A DNA stretch of 64,000 nucleotides from Tenacibaculum larymnensis (lineage in GTDB: Bacteria > Bacteroidota > Bacteroidia > Flavobacteriales > Flavobacteriaceae), in contig NZ_JAIWJY010000004.1 of NCBI RefSeq assembly GCF_028829235.1, positions 186,001 to 250,000 on the forward strand, read 5' to 3'. The position numbers and the translations under genes were made by a program. The notes beneath the pieces are model-generated. The model had not been told where the DNA came from. It searched no databases and saw nothing but the letters and a program-made list of their open reading frames with translations. This document shows positions 26,731-34,809 of the stretch, in pieces (the first letter of the stretch is position 1; each line of letters begins with the position of its first letter).

Positions 26731-27502
26731 TACAAAAGACTAAGGAATCAATAGCATCTGTATTAATCTTATTTCCCATATTAATAGGCTTGCCCCATGA
26801 ACCATCTTGTTGTTTGAAGCATATATAAATATCAGAATCGCCATAGCCTCCTTCTCTTTTACTATCAAATATTAGATACGATTCATCTGGTGCAATGAAT
26901 GGGTGAAAACTTTTTCCGCTATTAATTTTGCTGTTAAGTAACTTTGGTTCTTCATGGGTTCCATCCACAAATCGTGAATATCTAATATCTCCTGTAAAAT
27001 CTTCTTTGAACTCATCAAAAAAATAAGTTCCTTTAGAAGAAGCTGTCAAACGCATAATTGGCAAGTCTTTAAAAGGAAAACTAAGGCTTTTTACGGCAGA
27101 CCATTTACCATCTTTAGTGCGTTCTTTATAACGTCCGCCCAAATGCATAGTTCTACCATCTGGTGAAATAAATGGTGTACCAACCCTAGGTGATATAACA
27201 GAATCTTTCCATTGGTTATTTTTATATTGAATCACAACAAATTCTTGCTCTTGCCCCTCCTCTCCTTCTCTAATAAAATAAAATTCTTTTAGGTCTGGTG
27301 TGAAGACTCCGCTAACTTCCCACCCATCTGTCGTAACAATGCCAGGAGCAAAAGGCCTAGGTGTTAAACCTGGTGGTTTTTGACCTAGGTAAGAACTTTC
27401 TATAGTTGGTGAATTACTATCTTTTGAAGTTTGTTTTTTTGTATTACAAGCATAAAAAAACAGTATAAATACCAACATTTTAATAAAATACATTTTATTC
27501 AT
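26711..27502 (-). CDS. PD40-propeller lipoprotein, C-terminally truncated
   Basis: A 263-residue lipoprotein (signal ending FFYAC, Cys19) with PD40/TolB-type beta-propeller repeats: ISPDGRTMHLG, then FHPFIAPDESYLIFDS. It shares the QKPPGLTPRPFAPGI segment with the two upstream paralogues. Compared with 28535-30253 it ends abruptly after NMGNKINTDA; the final SPDGKYLFF blade (about 45 residues) is replaced by unrelated residues that overlap the TetR fragment. It is likely non-functional or altered. Third gene of a three-paralogue operon. Confidence 0.65.
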   Translation of the reverse strand: MNKMYFIKMLVFILFFYACNTKKQTSKDSNSPTIESSYLGQKPPGLTPRPFAPGIVTTDGWEVSGVFTPDLKEFYFIREGEEGQEQEFVVIQYKNNQWKDSVISPRVGTPFISPDGRTMHLGGRYKERTKDGKWSAVKSLSFPFKDLPIMRLTASSKGTYFFDEFKEDFTGDIRYSRFVDGTHEEPKLLNSKINSGKSFHPFIAPDESYLIFDSKREGGYGDSDIYICFKQQDGSWGKPINMGNKINTDAIDSLVFCRQKLLA

Positions 27503-27532
27503 TGTTTTAACTTTTGATTGTAATTAATTAGA

Positions 27533-28531
27533 CTAATACTTAGTTATTAAGTATATTTTCTTCCATAATTTCTTTTTAAGCTTAATAAAGTCTACCCAAT
27601 AGCTATCTAATAGCCAATAAGTACTACCATCTTCTCTCGTTTTTATTTCTCCTCTAGAAAAAAACAAATATTTTCCATCAGGAGAAACAGTTGCTCCAGT
27701 TTCACTCTTTTCCGTATTTATTTTTGAACCTAAACTATAAGACTTTGTCCAGATGCCATTTATGTTAAAACTAATATATAAATCACCATTTTCATATTTA
27801 GTTGTTCTTTCAGCATCATAAATAATATAACTTTCATCTGGTGCTATGTAAGGATGAGCTATCCATTTACCTGGAGCATTTATTTTGTTGCTAATTTTTT
27901 TTAATACTGAATGCTTATCTCCTTGATTCACCGAATAATAAATTCCCTCATCCTCTAGTTTTTCTTCTTTCTCTTTAGAGTTGAAATACAAATTGCCGCT
28001 TTCTGTAGAGTTTACGCACATAATCCACTCGTCTTTAAAGAGTTTTTCTAATAAAAGCTTAGGCTGTCCCCAACCCTCTTCATTTTTTTCTATATACCAT
28101 TGATGAAATCCTGATGATTTAATTGAATCATTCAACGGTCTTGTACTTCCAAAATAGAGTCGATCTCCATTCGGACTAAATCGAGGATGCAAGTCTAAAT
28201 ATTTATTGTTAGTGGAGAAAAATGCTTGTTTGGGTGTTGATCATTTACCTTTGATTAATTTCATTGTATAAATATTGTGGCTTCCCTCTCGTTGTCTACG
28301 TTGGAAGAACAATTCGTTCATTTCCTTATTAAAAATAATTGAACCTTCTATAAGGCTGTCAATTGAAGTAATTCCAGAAGCGAAAACTTCTGGAACTGAG
28401 CCTGGTGGTTTTTGACCAAGATATTGCCCCTCGATAGTTTGAGAATTGGAAATTATATCAAGTTTTTCTTGAGCAAATGCCATGTTTAGCGATATAACAC
28501 CTATTAGTATTAGCAATTTCTTCATTTTCAT
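27533..28531 (-). pseudogene. PD40-propeller gene interrupted by an in-frame TGA
   Basis: From an ATG at 28531 the minus strand encodes a Sec signal (cleavage near AFAQ), the family segment QKPPGSVPEVFASGI, and propeller sequence up to MKLIKGK, where TGA occurs at 28241-28243. The same frame continues with STPKQAFFSTNN, HPRFSPNGDRL and the rest of the propeller to 27533. The first ORF (96 residues) and the rest (219 or more) are in one frame, so a single TGG-to-TGA change explains the break (relatives carry Trp here). An intact product would be 332 residues. Sequencing error or stop readthrough are the alternatives. Confidence 0.8.
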
Positions 28532-28534
28532 TTC

Positions 28535-30253
28535 TTATTCAGTTTTTTTCTTAGGTCTAAGATTTTCAATGACCTTCGCATCAATCCAATACTTTTTTCC
28601 CACATAATTAGTACTTCCGTCTTCTTTAATCTCCCAATCACCCCTTGTAAAGAAGAAGTATTTCCCATCGGGTGTCACACTTGGGGAACTTTCTTGATGT
28701 TCTGTATTTATTTGTGCCCCCATATTCTTTGCAGGTAACCAGTGGCCATCTTTATCTCGAAAACTGATGTAGATATCCGCTTGTCCAAAACCGTCTTCTC
28801 GCACTACATCCCAAATCAGATAGGATTCATCGGTAGCTATGTGTGGATGAGCAATATCTTTTCCAGTATTAATCTCAGTGCCCATTTTTACTGGCTTTTC
28901 ATGTTTACCATCTATAATCCTTGAAAAACGGATAGATCCATTTCCCTTGTCTTCCTTTGCATAAAAACCAAAATAACAGGTTCCTTTAGATGATCTTGAG
29001 AGACCATGTGCCTGATTCTCCAAGAATTCTCCTTGGCTTTTGAATTCTGACCAACCCGTGCTGGTTCGTTCCCTATATTTCTTTTCTACGTACATTATAG
29101 TACCATCCTTAGAGAACCCCGGCCATTTTATATTCGTCTCAGATTCTCTTCCCCATTTATTATTTTCATATCGAATAACAAAAAATGTGCGTTTTTTATA
29201 CTTCCCATTTTTTCTAGTAAAATAATACTCCTTCATATCTGGTGAAAAACCGCCTCCTTCAAAAAGTCCATCAGGAGAAAGAAGGTTTGGAGCAAACAGT
29301 TTAGGAATTAACCCAGGTGACTTTTCTCCAAAATAACGATCCTTAATAGGAGGAAAATTAGAAATATTTTCTTGTGTGGATGTAGTAAACCAGGCTGGTT
29401 GCGAGCCTTTGTTTATAATTTTTCTCTCTGAAGAACCATCGATATTTATAATGTAAAGAGTAGCATGCTCTCCTCTATTTGAATGAAAAACTAATTGGGA
29501 ACCATCAGGGGACCAAGTTGGACCATTATCATCAACATCGTTATTTGTCAATCGTTTTTGATTAGAACCATCTATACTCATCACATAAATTTCATGGTTT
29601 CCATCTTTTTTAGATGAATAAGCTATTTTTTTGCCATCTGGTGAAATCTTTGGATCCCAGTCTTCTGCTTCATCATCTGTTAAATGAATAATGTTTTTAC
29701 CTTCAATATCAGTGATACTTATCTCACTTTCTTTATCTTTAAATTCCGAGTGAAAAAGGAGTCTGCCATCAGACATAAAACAAGGACCTCCACCACTTAG
29801 TGATTTTATTTGAGTTTGTTCGCTACCATCCGAATTCATAATCCATATTTCTGGATGCCAAACTTTAGCCGAATCTTTATATTCTCTGGCAAAAGCAATT
29901 TTTGTTCCGTCTGGTGACCATGTTGGCATATTATCCCATTTGTTTTTTTCATGTGTTAACCTCTTGCTATTGGTTCCATCACTATTTATAGTGTGAATAG
30001 ACCACGTTTTTTTTCCATCATGGTATGCATACCAAGCTATGTGTTTTCCATCTGGAGACCAAGCCGGATAACCGTGATTACCGTTAGTAAGTCTAACTTT
30101 TGAGGTTCCCTCAACATTACTTAAGCAAATCCCTTTTGATCCGTAAGCAATTGTATATAATGAAGTTTTACTTTCTTGACAATAAACAATACTTCCTAGT
30201 AATAAAGTCAAAAAAGTTAAGGCTTTTACTAATTTTAAATTTTTAGTTTTCAT
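28535..30253 (-). CDS. secreted double PD40/TolB-like beta-propeller protein
   Basis: A 572-residue exported protein (start at 30253, giving the signal MKTKNLKLVKAL... with cleavage near VYCQ; an upstream ATG at 30343 would add 30 residues without a signal). The N-terminal propeller (about 30-300) has at least six blades with the WSPDGK or SPDGKKIAY motif, as in TolB. The second half (about 310-560) matches the two downstream genes, with the EKSPGLIPKLFAPN segment, so the operon arose by duplication. Such proteins probably bind ligands in the periplasm. It is divergent from a LytS/LytTR pair, which may regulate it. Confidence 0.8.
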   Translation of the reverse strand: MKTKNLKLVKALTFLTLLLGSIVYCQESKTSLYTIAYGSKGICLSNVEGTSKVRLTNGNHGYPAWSPDGKHIAWYAYHDGKKTWSIHTINSDGTNSKRLTHEKNKWDNMPTWSPDGTKIAFAREYKDSAKVWHPEIWIMNSDGSEQTQIKSLSGGGPCFMSDGRLLFHSEFKDKESEISITDIEGKNIIHLTDDEAEDWDPKISPDGKKIAYSSKKDGNHEIYVMSIDGSNQKRLTNNDVDDNGPTWSPDGSQLVFHSNRGEHATLYIINIDGSSERKIINKGSQPAWFTTSTQENISNFPPIKDRYFGEKSPGLIPKLFAPNLLSPDGLFEGGGFSPDMKEYYFTRKNGKYKKRTFFVIRYENNKWGRESETNIKWPGFSKDGTIMYVEKKYRERTSTGWSEFKSQGEFLENQAHGLSRSSKGTCYFGFYAKEDKGNGSIRFSRIIDGKHEKPVKMGTEINTGKDIAHPHIATDESYLIWDVVREDGFGQADIYISFRDKDGHWLPAKNMGAQINTEHQESSPSVTPDGKYFFFTRGDWEIKEDGSTNYVGKKYWIDAKVIENLRPKKKTE

Positions 30254-30440
30254 ACGTTGTTCGTTAAGTATATTTAGCTTCAAATGTTTTTTATAACTAT
30301 CAAAATGGCTTTGTTTCATACAAAGAATACTTTTTTCTCTCACTTATGGTATCTAAATTATATGAACTGCTCTATAGTTTAATAAACAGCTCTAAGAAGA
30401 CATCTTATAATGATTATCTTGCGTCTGTAATTCAATATAA

Positions 30441-32123
30441 ATGAACTTTAGATCTTGGTATAATTTACTTTTAATATGCTTGTTGTTTTTAGCGAACTCT
30501 TGCACTCAAAAACCTGTTTTCAAAAAACATAAAACAGTATTTAAAGTAGGAGATCAACAAGAATGGGCTACAAAAAATTGGAATGATGAAGATTGGAAGA
30601 CAGGAAATCCTTTAATAGAAGATGATCGAGTTTTCTGGCTTAGAACTCCTATCGATATTTTAAAAGCTCCTGAATTATTACATCCATATGGTATTCAATT
30701 GCATGTATATGGAGAGTATGAAGTTTTTTGGGATGGAGTTTTGATTGGTAAAAATGGGAATCCAGGACAAGAAGCAGTTTTAGGGCCTGAAGGAAATTTG
30801 TGGACTACTCATAGCATTCCTTCACATCTAACACAACAGGGAGAGCATCTATTAGCTATTCGCGTAAGCCTTCATTATTTTAAGAATCATGCGGGCATAT
30901 GGGAAATGAATATTGATTATTATGATGACTTATTAACTGATCTACTCGTTGAAACTTCTTATATGTACATTTTTGCAGGAGCATTTCTTATCGCATCAAT
31001 ATATTTTCTATTTCTTTTTTTGGGCGATAAAAAGGAATATGCAACACTAATTTTTAGTATTAGTTGCTTCCTCTTTTTTACTTTGATATTAGCAGAGTTT
31101 ATGAAAGCTTATGTACCTATCCATTACAGTATGCATGTTACACGTTTACGGATTATAAGCTTTCTTATGCTTAGTATTTCTTTTTTAATTCCACTCTACT
31201 TTTCTATGCAGTTTCCTTTCCCAAGACGAAAATTACTGCTGACCATTTATACTCTTATTCTATTATTCTTTTTCCTATCAAGGTATGTCTACGAATTGAC
31301 AGCCAATAACATGATTTTTAGTATGTGGTTCTTTTCATTTGGAATAGTAATGTTTGGAGTTTATAAAAAGATGAAAGGTGCGCGTCTCGTAATGTTAACC
31401 TTTCTATTATCACTTCCCATAGCTTTTATCGCTCCTTTTAATAAAAGTCTTTTTGCAGGTTTCAGCCTTATTCTTCTAGGGATGTTTTATTTACTTTCTC
31501 TCAGAATCAAAGAACAACGATTGGCTTATGAAAACTCTTTGGTGCAATCTACACGTCTACGACTTGAATTGTTGAAAAAAAATATTCAGCCTCATTTTCT
31601 AATGAATACACTGACCTCATTGATAGATTGGATAGAAGAAAGTCCTAAAAAAGGTGTTTTATTTATAGAAGCTTTAGCTAATGAATTTGATATTTTTAAT
31701 CAGATAGAAAACAAGAAATTAATTCCTATCAACCAAGAAATAGCACTTTGTCGTTCACATCTTGAGATTATGGAATATCGAAAGGAGATAAACTATACTT
31801 GGCAAGAGGAAGGTATTGATATTGAGCAAAAAATACCGCCTGGGGTTTTTCATACATTATTGGAGAATGGTATTACACATAGCTTGCCTCTAGAAAATAA
31901 CAGTATTCAGTTTAAACTTATTTTTGAATCGAAAAGTGATTATAAATGCTATACATTTTTAACCTTTGCTACTCCTGTGAAACGAGAAGTGAATACTAAA
32001 AAAGAAGGTACTGGGATTAAATATATTAAAGCCCGACTTACTGAGAGTTATCAAGAACAATGGGAATTTACTTCAGAACCTGTAAATCATGGTTGGAAAA
32101 ATACTATAAAAATATATTCTTAA
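30441..32123 (+). CDS. LytS-type sensor histidine kinase with lipobox and 7TM region
   Basis: A 560-residue kinase. It begins with a lipoprotein-type signal (FLANSC, Cys21), an extracytoplasmic beta-rich domain (about 25-165), seven hydrophobic segments (about 170-360) and the His_kinase/HATPase part. The phosphorylated histidine is H385 in NIQPHFLMNTL. The N-box is LENGITHS, weaker than the usual ENAIKHG, and a GTGIKYIKARL G-box follows. It overlaps functionally with the response regulator four bases downstream. This resembles the 7TMR-DISM sensors. The divergent PD40 genes could be targets or ligand-binding partners. Confidence 0.85.
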   Translation: MNFRSWYNLLLICLLFLANSCTQKPVFKKHKTVFKVGDQQEWATKNWNDEDWKTGNPLIEDDRVFWLRTPIDILKAPELLHPYGIQLHVYGEYEVFWDGVLIGKNGNPGQEAVLGPEGNLWTTHSIPSHLTQQGEHLLAIRVSLHYFKNHAGIWEMNIDYYDDLLTDLLVETSYMYIFAGAFLIASIYFLFLFLGDKKEYATLIFSISCFLFFTLILAEFMKAYVPIHYSMHVTRLRIISFLMLSISFLIPLYFSMQFPFPRRKLLLTIYTLILLFFFLSRYVYELTANNMIFSMWFFSFGIVMFGVYKKMKGARLVMLTFLLSLPIAFIAPFNKSLFAGFSLILLGMFYLLSLRIKEQRLAYENSLVQSTRLRLELLKKNIQPHFLMNTLTSLIDWIEESPKKGVLFIEALANEFDIFNQIENKKLIPINQEIALCRSHLEIMEYRKEINYTWQEEGIDIEQKIPPGVFHTLLENGITHSLPLENNSIQFKLIFESKSDYKCYTFLTFATPVKREVNTKKEGTGIKYIKARLTESYQEQWEFTSEPVNHGWKNTIKIYS

Positions 32124-32127
32124 GAAA

Positions 32128-32826
32128 ATGAACATTTTAATTGTTGAAGATGAATCACGAATTGCCAAAAGAATCGAACGAATGACTCGTGATATTTTTG
32201 GTGATACTTTGCACTCGTTAAAATGTACTAACACACTTCATGATTCATTACGATTTATTGAAAATAATTCGTTGGATCTTGTTCTTCTAGATTTAAACCT
32301 TAACGGTGACAGTGGCTTTGATCTTCTTACTACTGTAGTTTCTGAATCATTTCATACAATTATTATTTCTGCCTATAAAGATCAGGCAATTACTGCTTTT
32401 GAATATGGAGTTTTAGATTTTGTACCCAAACCCTTTAATAGAGATCGGTTAGAACAAGCTTTAAATCGGATTAATACAAAAGAAAAAGCAACAACAAATA
32501 CGATAAAGTTTTTAGCGGTAAAAAAACGAAACAAAGTGCAGCTTATATCAACTGAAGATGTACTTTATATTAAAGGAGCTGGTGTTTATACAGAACTCTT
32601 TTTAAAAAATGGTAAAAAAAAGCTACATGATAAATCACTCGAAAAGCTAGAACAACTGCTATCATCTTCCTTTGAACGTGTTCATAAATCATACTTAGTT
32701 AAGGTATCTGAAATAAAAGGTATTATTGTAGAATCTGGAAGTAAATATATAGCTGAGTTGAAAAACGGAACACGTATTCCCATCGGAAGAACTAAATATA
32801 AGACCATTAAAGCAAAGTGGTTTTAA
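32128..32826 (+). CDS. LytTR-family response regulator
   Basis: A 232-residue regulator: receiver domain (about 1-120, phosphoacceptor D55 in LVLLDLNLNG, conserved FVPKPF lysine) and a C-terminal LytTR DNA-binding domain (about 135-232, with FERVHKSYLV and IPIGRTKYK). It is the partner of the LytS-type kinase, four bases upstream. The LytTR domain binds two direct repeats in promoters; sites were not located. Confidence 0.92.
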   Translation: MNILIVEDESRIAKRIERMTRDIFGDTLHSLKCTNTLHDSLRFIENNSLDLVLLDLNLNGDSGFDLLTTVVSESFHTIIISAYKDQAITAFEYGVLDFVPKPFNRDRLEQALNRINTKEKATTNTIKFLAVKKRNKVQLISTEDVLYIKGAGVYTELFLKNGKKKLHDKSLEKLEQLLSSSFERVHKSYLVKVSEIKGIIVESGSKYIAELKNGTRIPIGRTKYKTIKAKWF

Positions 32827-32880
32827 ATATTTTGCTCAGAAAGGATGATTGACTCTCACAAAAACTAATAAATTCTTTAT

Positions 32881-32917
32881 AATAAATAAGCCATTAGAAA
32901 CTAATGACTTATTTATT
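32881..32917. terminator. bidirectional terminator
   Basis: AATAAATAAG-C-CATTAG, loop AAA, then CTAATG-A-CTTATTTATT: a long, AT-rich stem with one mismatch between the convergent response-regulator and SPFH genes. It overlaps the last codons of the SPFH gene. Confidence 0.65.
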
Positions 32918-34006
32918 TACAAATATTTCCCTCAACTGTTTAATTACATTTCCGTTTCCAGTAACTGTAATTTCTCCAATTTTATCGGCTATTTTCTCCA
33001 CATACTCCATTTCTTTTAATTTAAACAACATTTCGTTGTCTTCCATTAATTTAGCAGTATTTAATAAGCTTCTTGTAGATGCTGTTTCTTCTCTTCTGGT
33101 AATAATATTTGCTTGGGCTTTCTTTTGTGCTACCAATACCTGATTCATGATTTCTTTCATTTCTCCTGGTAAAATAACATCTCTAATTCCGCAACCTTGA
33201 ATTATTACACCTAATTTTTCAGCACTCTCCTTTGTTTCTTCAAAAACTGCTGTAGAAACATCTTCTTTATTGGCTAATAATTCATCTAATGTGTAGTGTC
33301 CTACATATTTTCTCAATACCAATTGCATGTTTACATACAATTGCTTTTCATAGTCTTTATTAGCTAACAATGCTTTTTCAATATCAGTTACTTTATATTG
33401 CGTATAAAAGTTAACTCTAACATTTGCTTTGTCTTTGGTTAACAATTCCTGACCTGCAACTTCTAATTGCAATTGTCTGGTATCTACTTTCGCTATTTTA
33501 ATAGTTGTTTCATTTTTCCAAAATCTATACGTCCCTCCTACCAATGCTTTTTGATAGGTATCATTCACTAACAATACAGCTTTTTCGTAGGCAGCAACTT
33601 CAAAAGTTCTAACATATTTGCTCACTTCATAATTATTGAATAAAGATGTATCTACTTTTTCAGTAATCTCAATCTTGCTTATATCTATTTTTTGAAAGGT
33701 TCTAGTAATAAATCCTTTCCAGAAAACGTGTCTTCCAGCATTTAAAACTCTCTTAAAGTTGTTGTTTTCGTACATAAAAACTAACTCGTTGTCTTGTACT
33801 TCAACAACTTCTAACATTTCTGCTAAAGTTGTGTCTTGTAACAATACTTCTAAAGCTACTGATGTATAAAAATCTTTTGTTAAATCATATACTGCCACTG
33901 TTTGATTAAACCCTAACCAATGTGTACCTCCTTTGATTACTTTTATATAATCTCCTTTTTTAAATACTAATCCTACTTTTCCTTGATTAATTGTTATTCT
34001 TTTCAT
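32909..34006 (-). CDS. slipin/SPFH-domain protein
   Basis: A 365-residue protein with an SPFH (band 7) domain at about 165-325: VDTRQLQLEVAGQELLTKDKANVRVN and a LGVIIQGCGIRDVILPGEM stretch are typical of slipins. The N-terminal ~130 residues form an additional beta-rich part (TINQGKVGLVFKKGDY) and lack an obvious membrane segment. The C-terminal part is an alpha-helical coiled-coil (about 290-345). SPFH proteins build membrane-associated rings or scaffolds. A second, shorter SPFH gene is at 40829. The gene lies just outside the RNA-repair island. Confidence 0.85.
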   Translation of the reverse strand: MKRITINQGKVGLVFKKGDYIKVIKGGTHWLGFNQTVAVYDLTKDFYTSVALEVLLQDTTLAEMLEVVEVQDNELVFMYENNNFKRVLNAGRHVFWKGFITRTFQKIDISKIEITEKVDTSLFNNYEVSKYVRTFEVAAYEKAVLLVNDTYQKALVGGTYRFWKNETTIKIAKVDTRQLQLEVAGQELLTKDKANVRVNFYTQYKVTDIEKALLANKDYEKQLYVNMQLVLRKYVGHYTLDELLANKEDVSTAVFEETKESAEKLGVIIQGCGIRDVILPGEMKEIMNQVLVAQKKAQANIITRREETASTRSLLNTAKLMEDNEMLFKLKEMEYVEKIADKIGEITVTGNGNVIKQLREIFVNK

Positions 34007-34278
34007 AATCTTTTTGTTTTTAATTGTTTATACGTTGTTTTCTCACCATGGAGAAATTTGTTTGTTTTTGTAAAAAGTATTGAATATTAATGCTTATAAG
34101 CCCACGGAAATAATAAGATTTCATAGCTTTTGTATTGTTGTTTACTATATGGGTTATACTAATTAATACTATAACTGACATACTAAAGTTCAATGCATTG
34201 TTTATGTAATGGTTATTATTTCAAAGTACGTTTATAAGTGTTTATTTAAAAACTCATTAAACATTCAACACTTTTGGT
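34007..34278. other. AT-rich spacer with an inverted repeat
   Basis: No gene is visible. AAGTGTT (34236-34242) is complementary to AACACTT (34267-34273); the resulting hairpin lies at the 3' border of the tRNA-like RNA region on the minus strand and could mark its end, but has no good T run. Confidence 0.35.
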
Positions 34279-34607
34279 TCATCAGTTTTACAAGGTGATG
34301 AGCTTCCTGATGACTCTTACTCAAGTCGAGAGGTCGGACTCGAACCGACATGCCGTTAGGCTTACCATAATTACTGGAACCGAAATCCAGTGCGTTTGAC
34401 CACTCCGCCATATCCTTTCGGATAGTGGGATTCGAACCCACGAATTTTAAATATCTATTGTTCTACCTAGTTGAACTACATAACCTTTCAATTATGACGG
34501 GACTCGAACCCGCAACACATAGAATGAGATTATTTTTTGGTAAACAATCAAAACCTTCAAGACTAGTTGCATATACAATTCTAATACAAATACTGTAAGA
34601 ATGTATA
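34279..34607 (-). ncRNA. array of permuted tRNA-like (Y-RNA/YrlA-like) modules
   Basis: Three TTCGAGT/TTCGAAT T-loops occur in tandem on the minus strand. Best module, in transcript order: closing stem TCTAT (34523-34519), a 5-base variable loop, T arm (34513-34497), a 7-bp acceptor-like stem CATAATT-GAAA-GGTTATG (34496-34479), linker UA at the place of positions 8-9, D arm with GG in the loop (34476-34460), one base, and ATAGA (34458-34454) pairing back to TCTAT. Module 2: T arm 34441-34425, TATCC-GAAA-GGATA 34424-34411, linker TG, D arm 34408-34392, a perfect anticodon arm 34390-34374 with loop TTTCGGT, and a long variable arm. Module 3 (T arm 34349-34333, D arm 34316-34300) is weaker. A hairpin at 34607-34572 precedes. 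No module can pair its own 5' and 3' acceptor strands well. It lies downstream of rtcB-prfH-TPR on the same strand. Confidence 0.7.
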
Positions 34608-34686
34608 CAATGGTGCTATACAGAAACACGCAACAAGACTTGCTTGATATTTTTATCTATAATATGCAAATGAACTTTTATGGTTA

Positions 34687-34713
34687 CCTCATTATACTCT
34701 TTTTATAATGAGG
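34687..34713 (-). other. perfect hairpin in the 5' part of the tRNA-like transcript
   Basis: CCTCATTATA and TATAATGAGG form a perfect 10-bp stem with a 7-base loop. No T run follows on the minus strand, so it is a structural element rather than a terminator. It lies between the operator element at 34717-34803 and the tRNA-like modules and would be in their transcript. Confidence 0.55.
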
Positions 34714-34716
34714 CTT

Positions 34717-34803
34717 TTCATAGCAATTTTTATCTCACAGCAAATATCTTTTTCATAATTACACTGCAAATATTACACAGTATTGCGCAATGTTTTTGCG
34801 TAC
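34717..34803 (-). promoter_or_regulatory. duplicated promoter/operator, copy 1 (drives tRNA-like RNA)
   Basis: This element is nearly identical to 39156-39241 (one length difference). Shared parts are TTCATAGCAATTT at one end and the core from ACTGCAAATATT through TTTTTGCGT. It contains the perfect palindrome ATTGCGCAAT (34782-34791), and seven bases further on the minus strand AATATTTG (34774-34767), a Bacteroidota -7-like box followed by CAG. Transcription would run toward the tRNA-like array. The palindrome sits where a repressor or activator between the two promoter boxes would bind; the WYL regulator is the obvious candidate. Confidence 0.65.
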
Positions 34804-34809
34804 TAAAAA

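Noticed and set aside
34279..34607. Three ordinary tRNA genes (one with anticodon TCG, one with GTA or TGT)
   Set aside because: The T and D loops are good, but no unit can pair its own 5' and 3' acceptor strands well. Module 2 combines an Arg-type anticodon with a long variable arm of Leu/Ser type, and module 1 has only about 18 bases in place of an anticodon arm. The strands pair across units instead.
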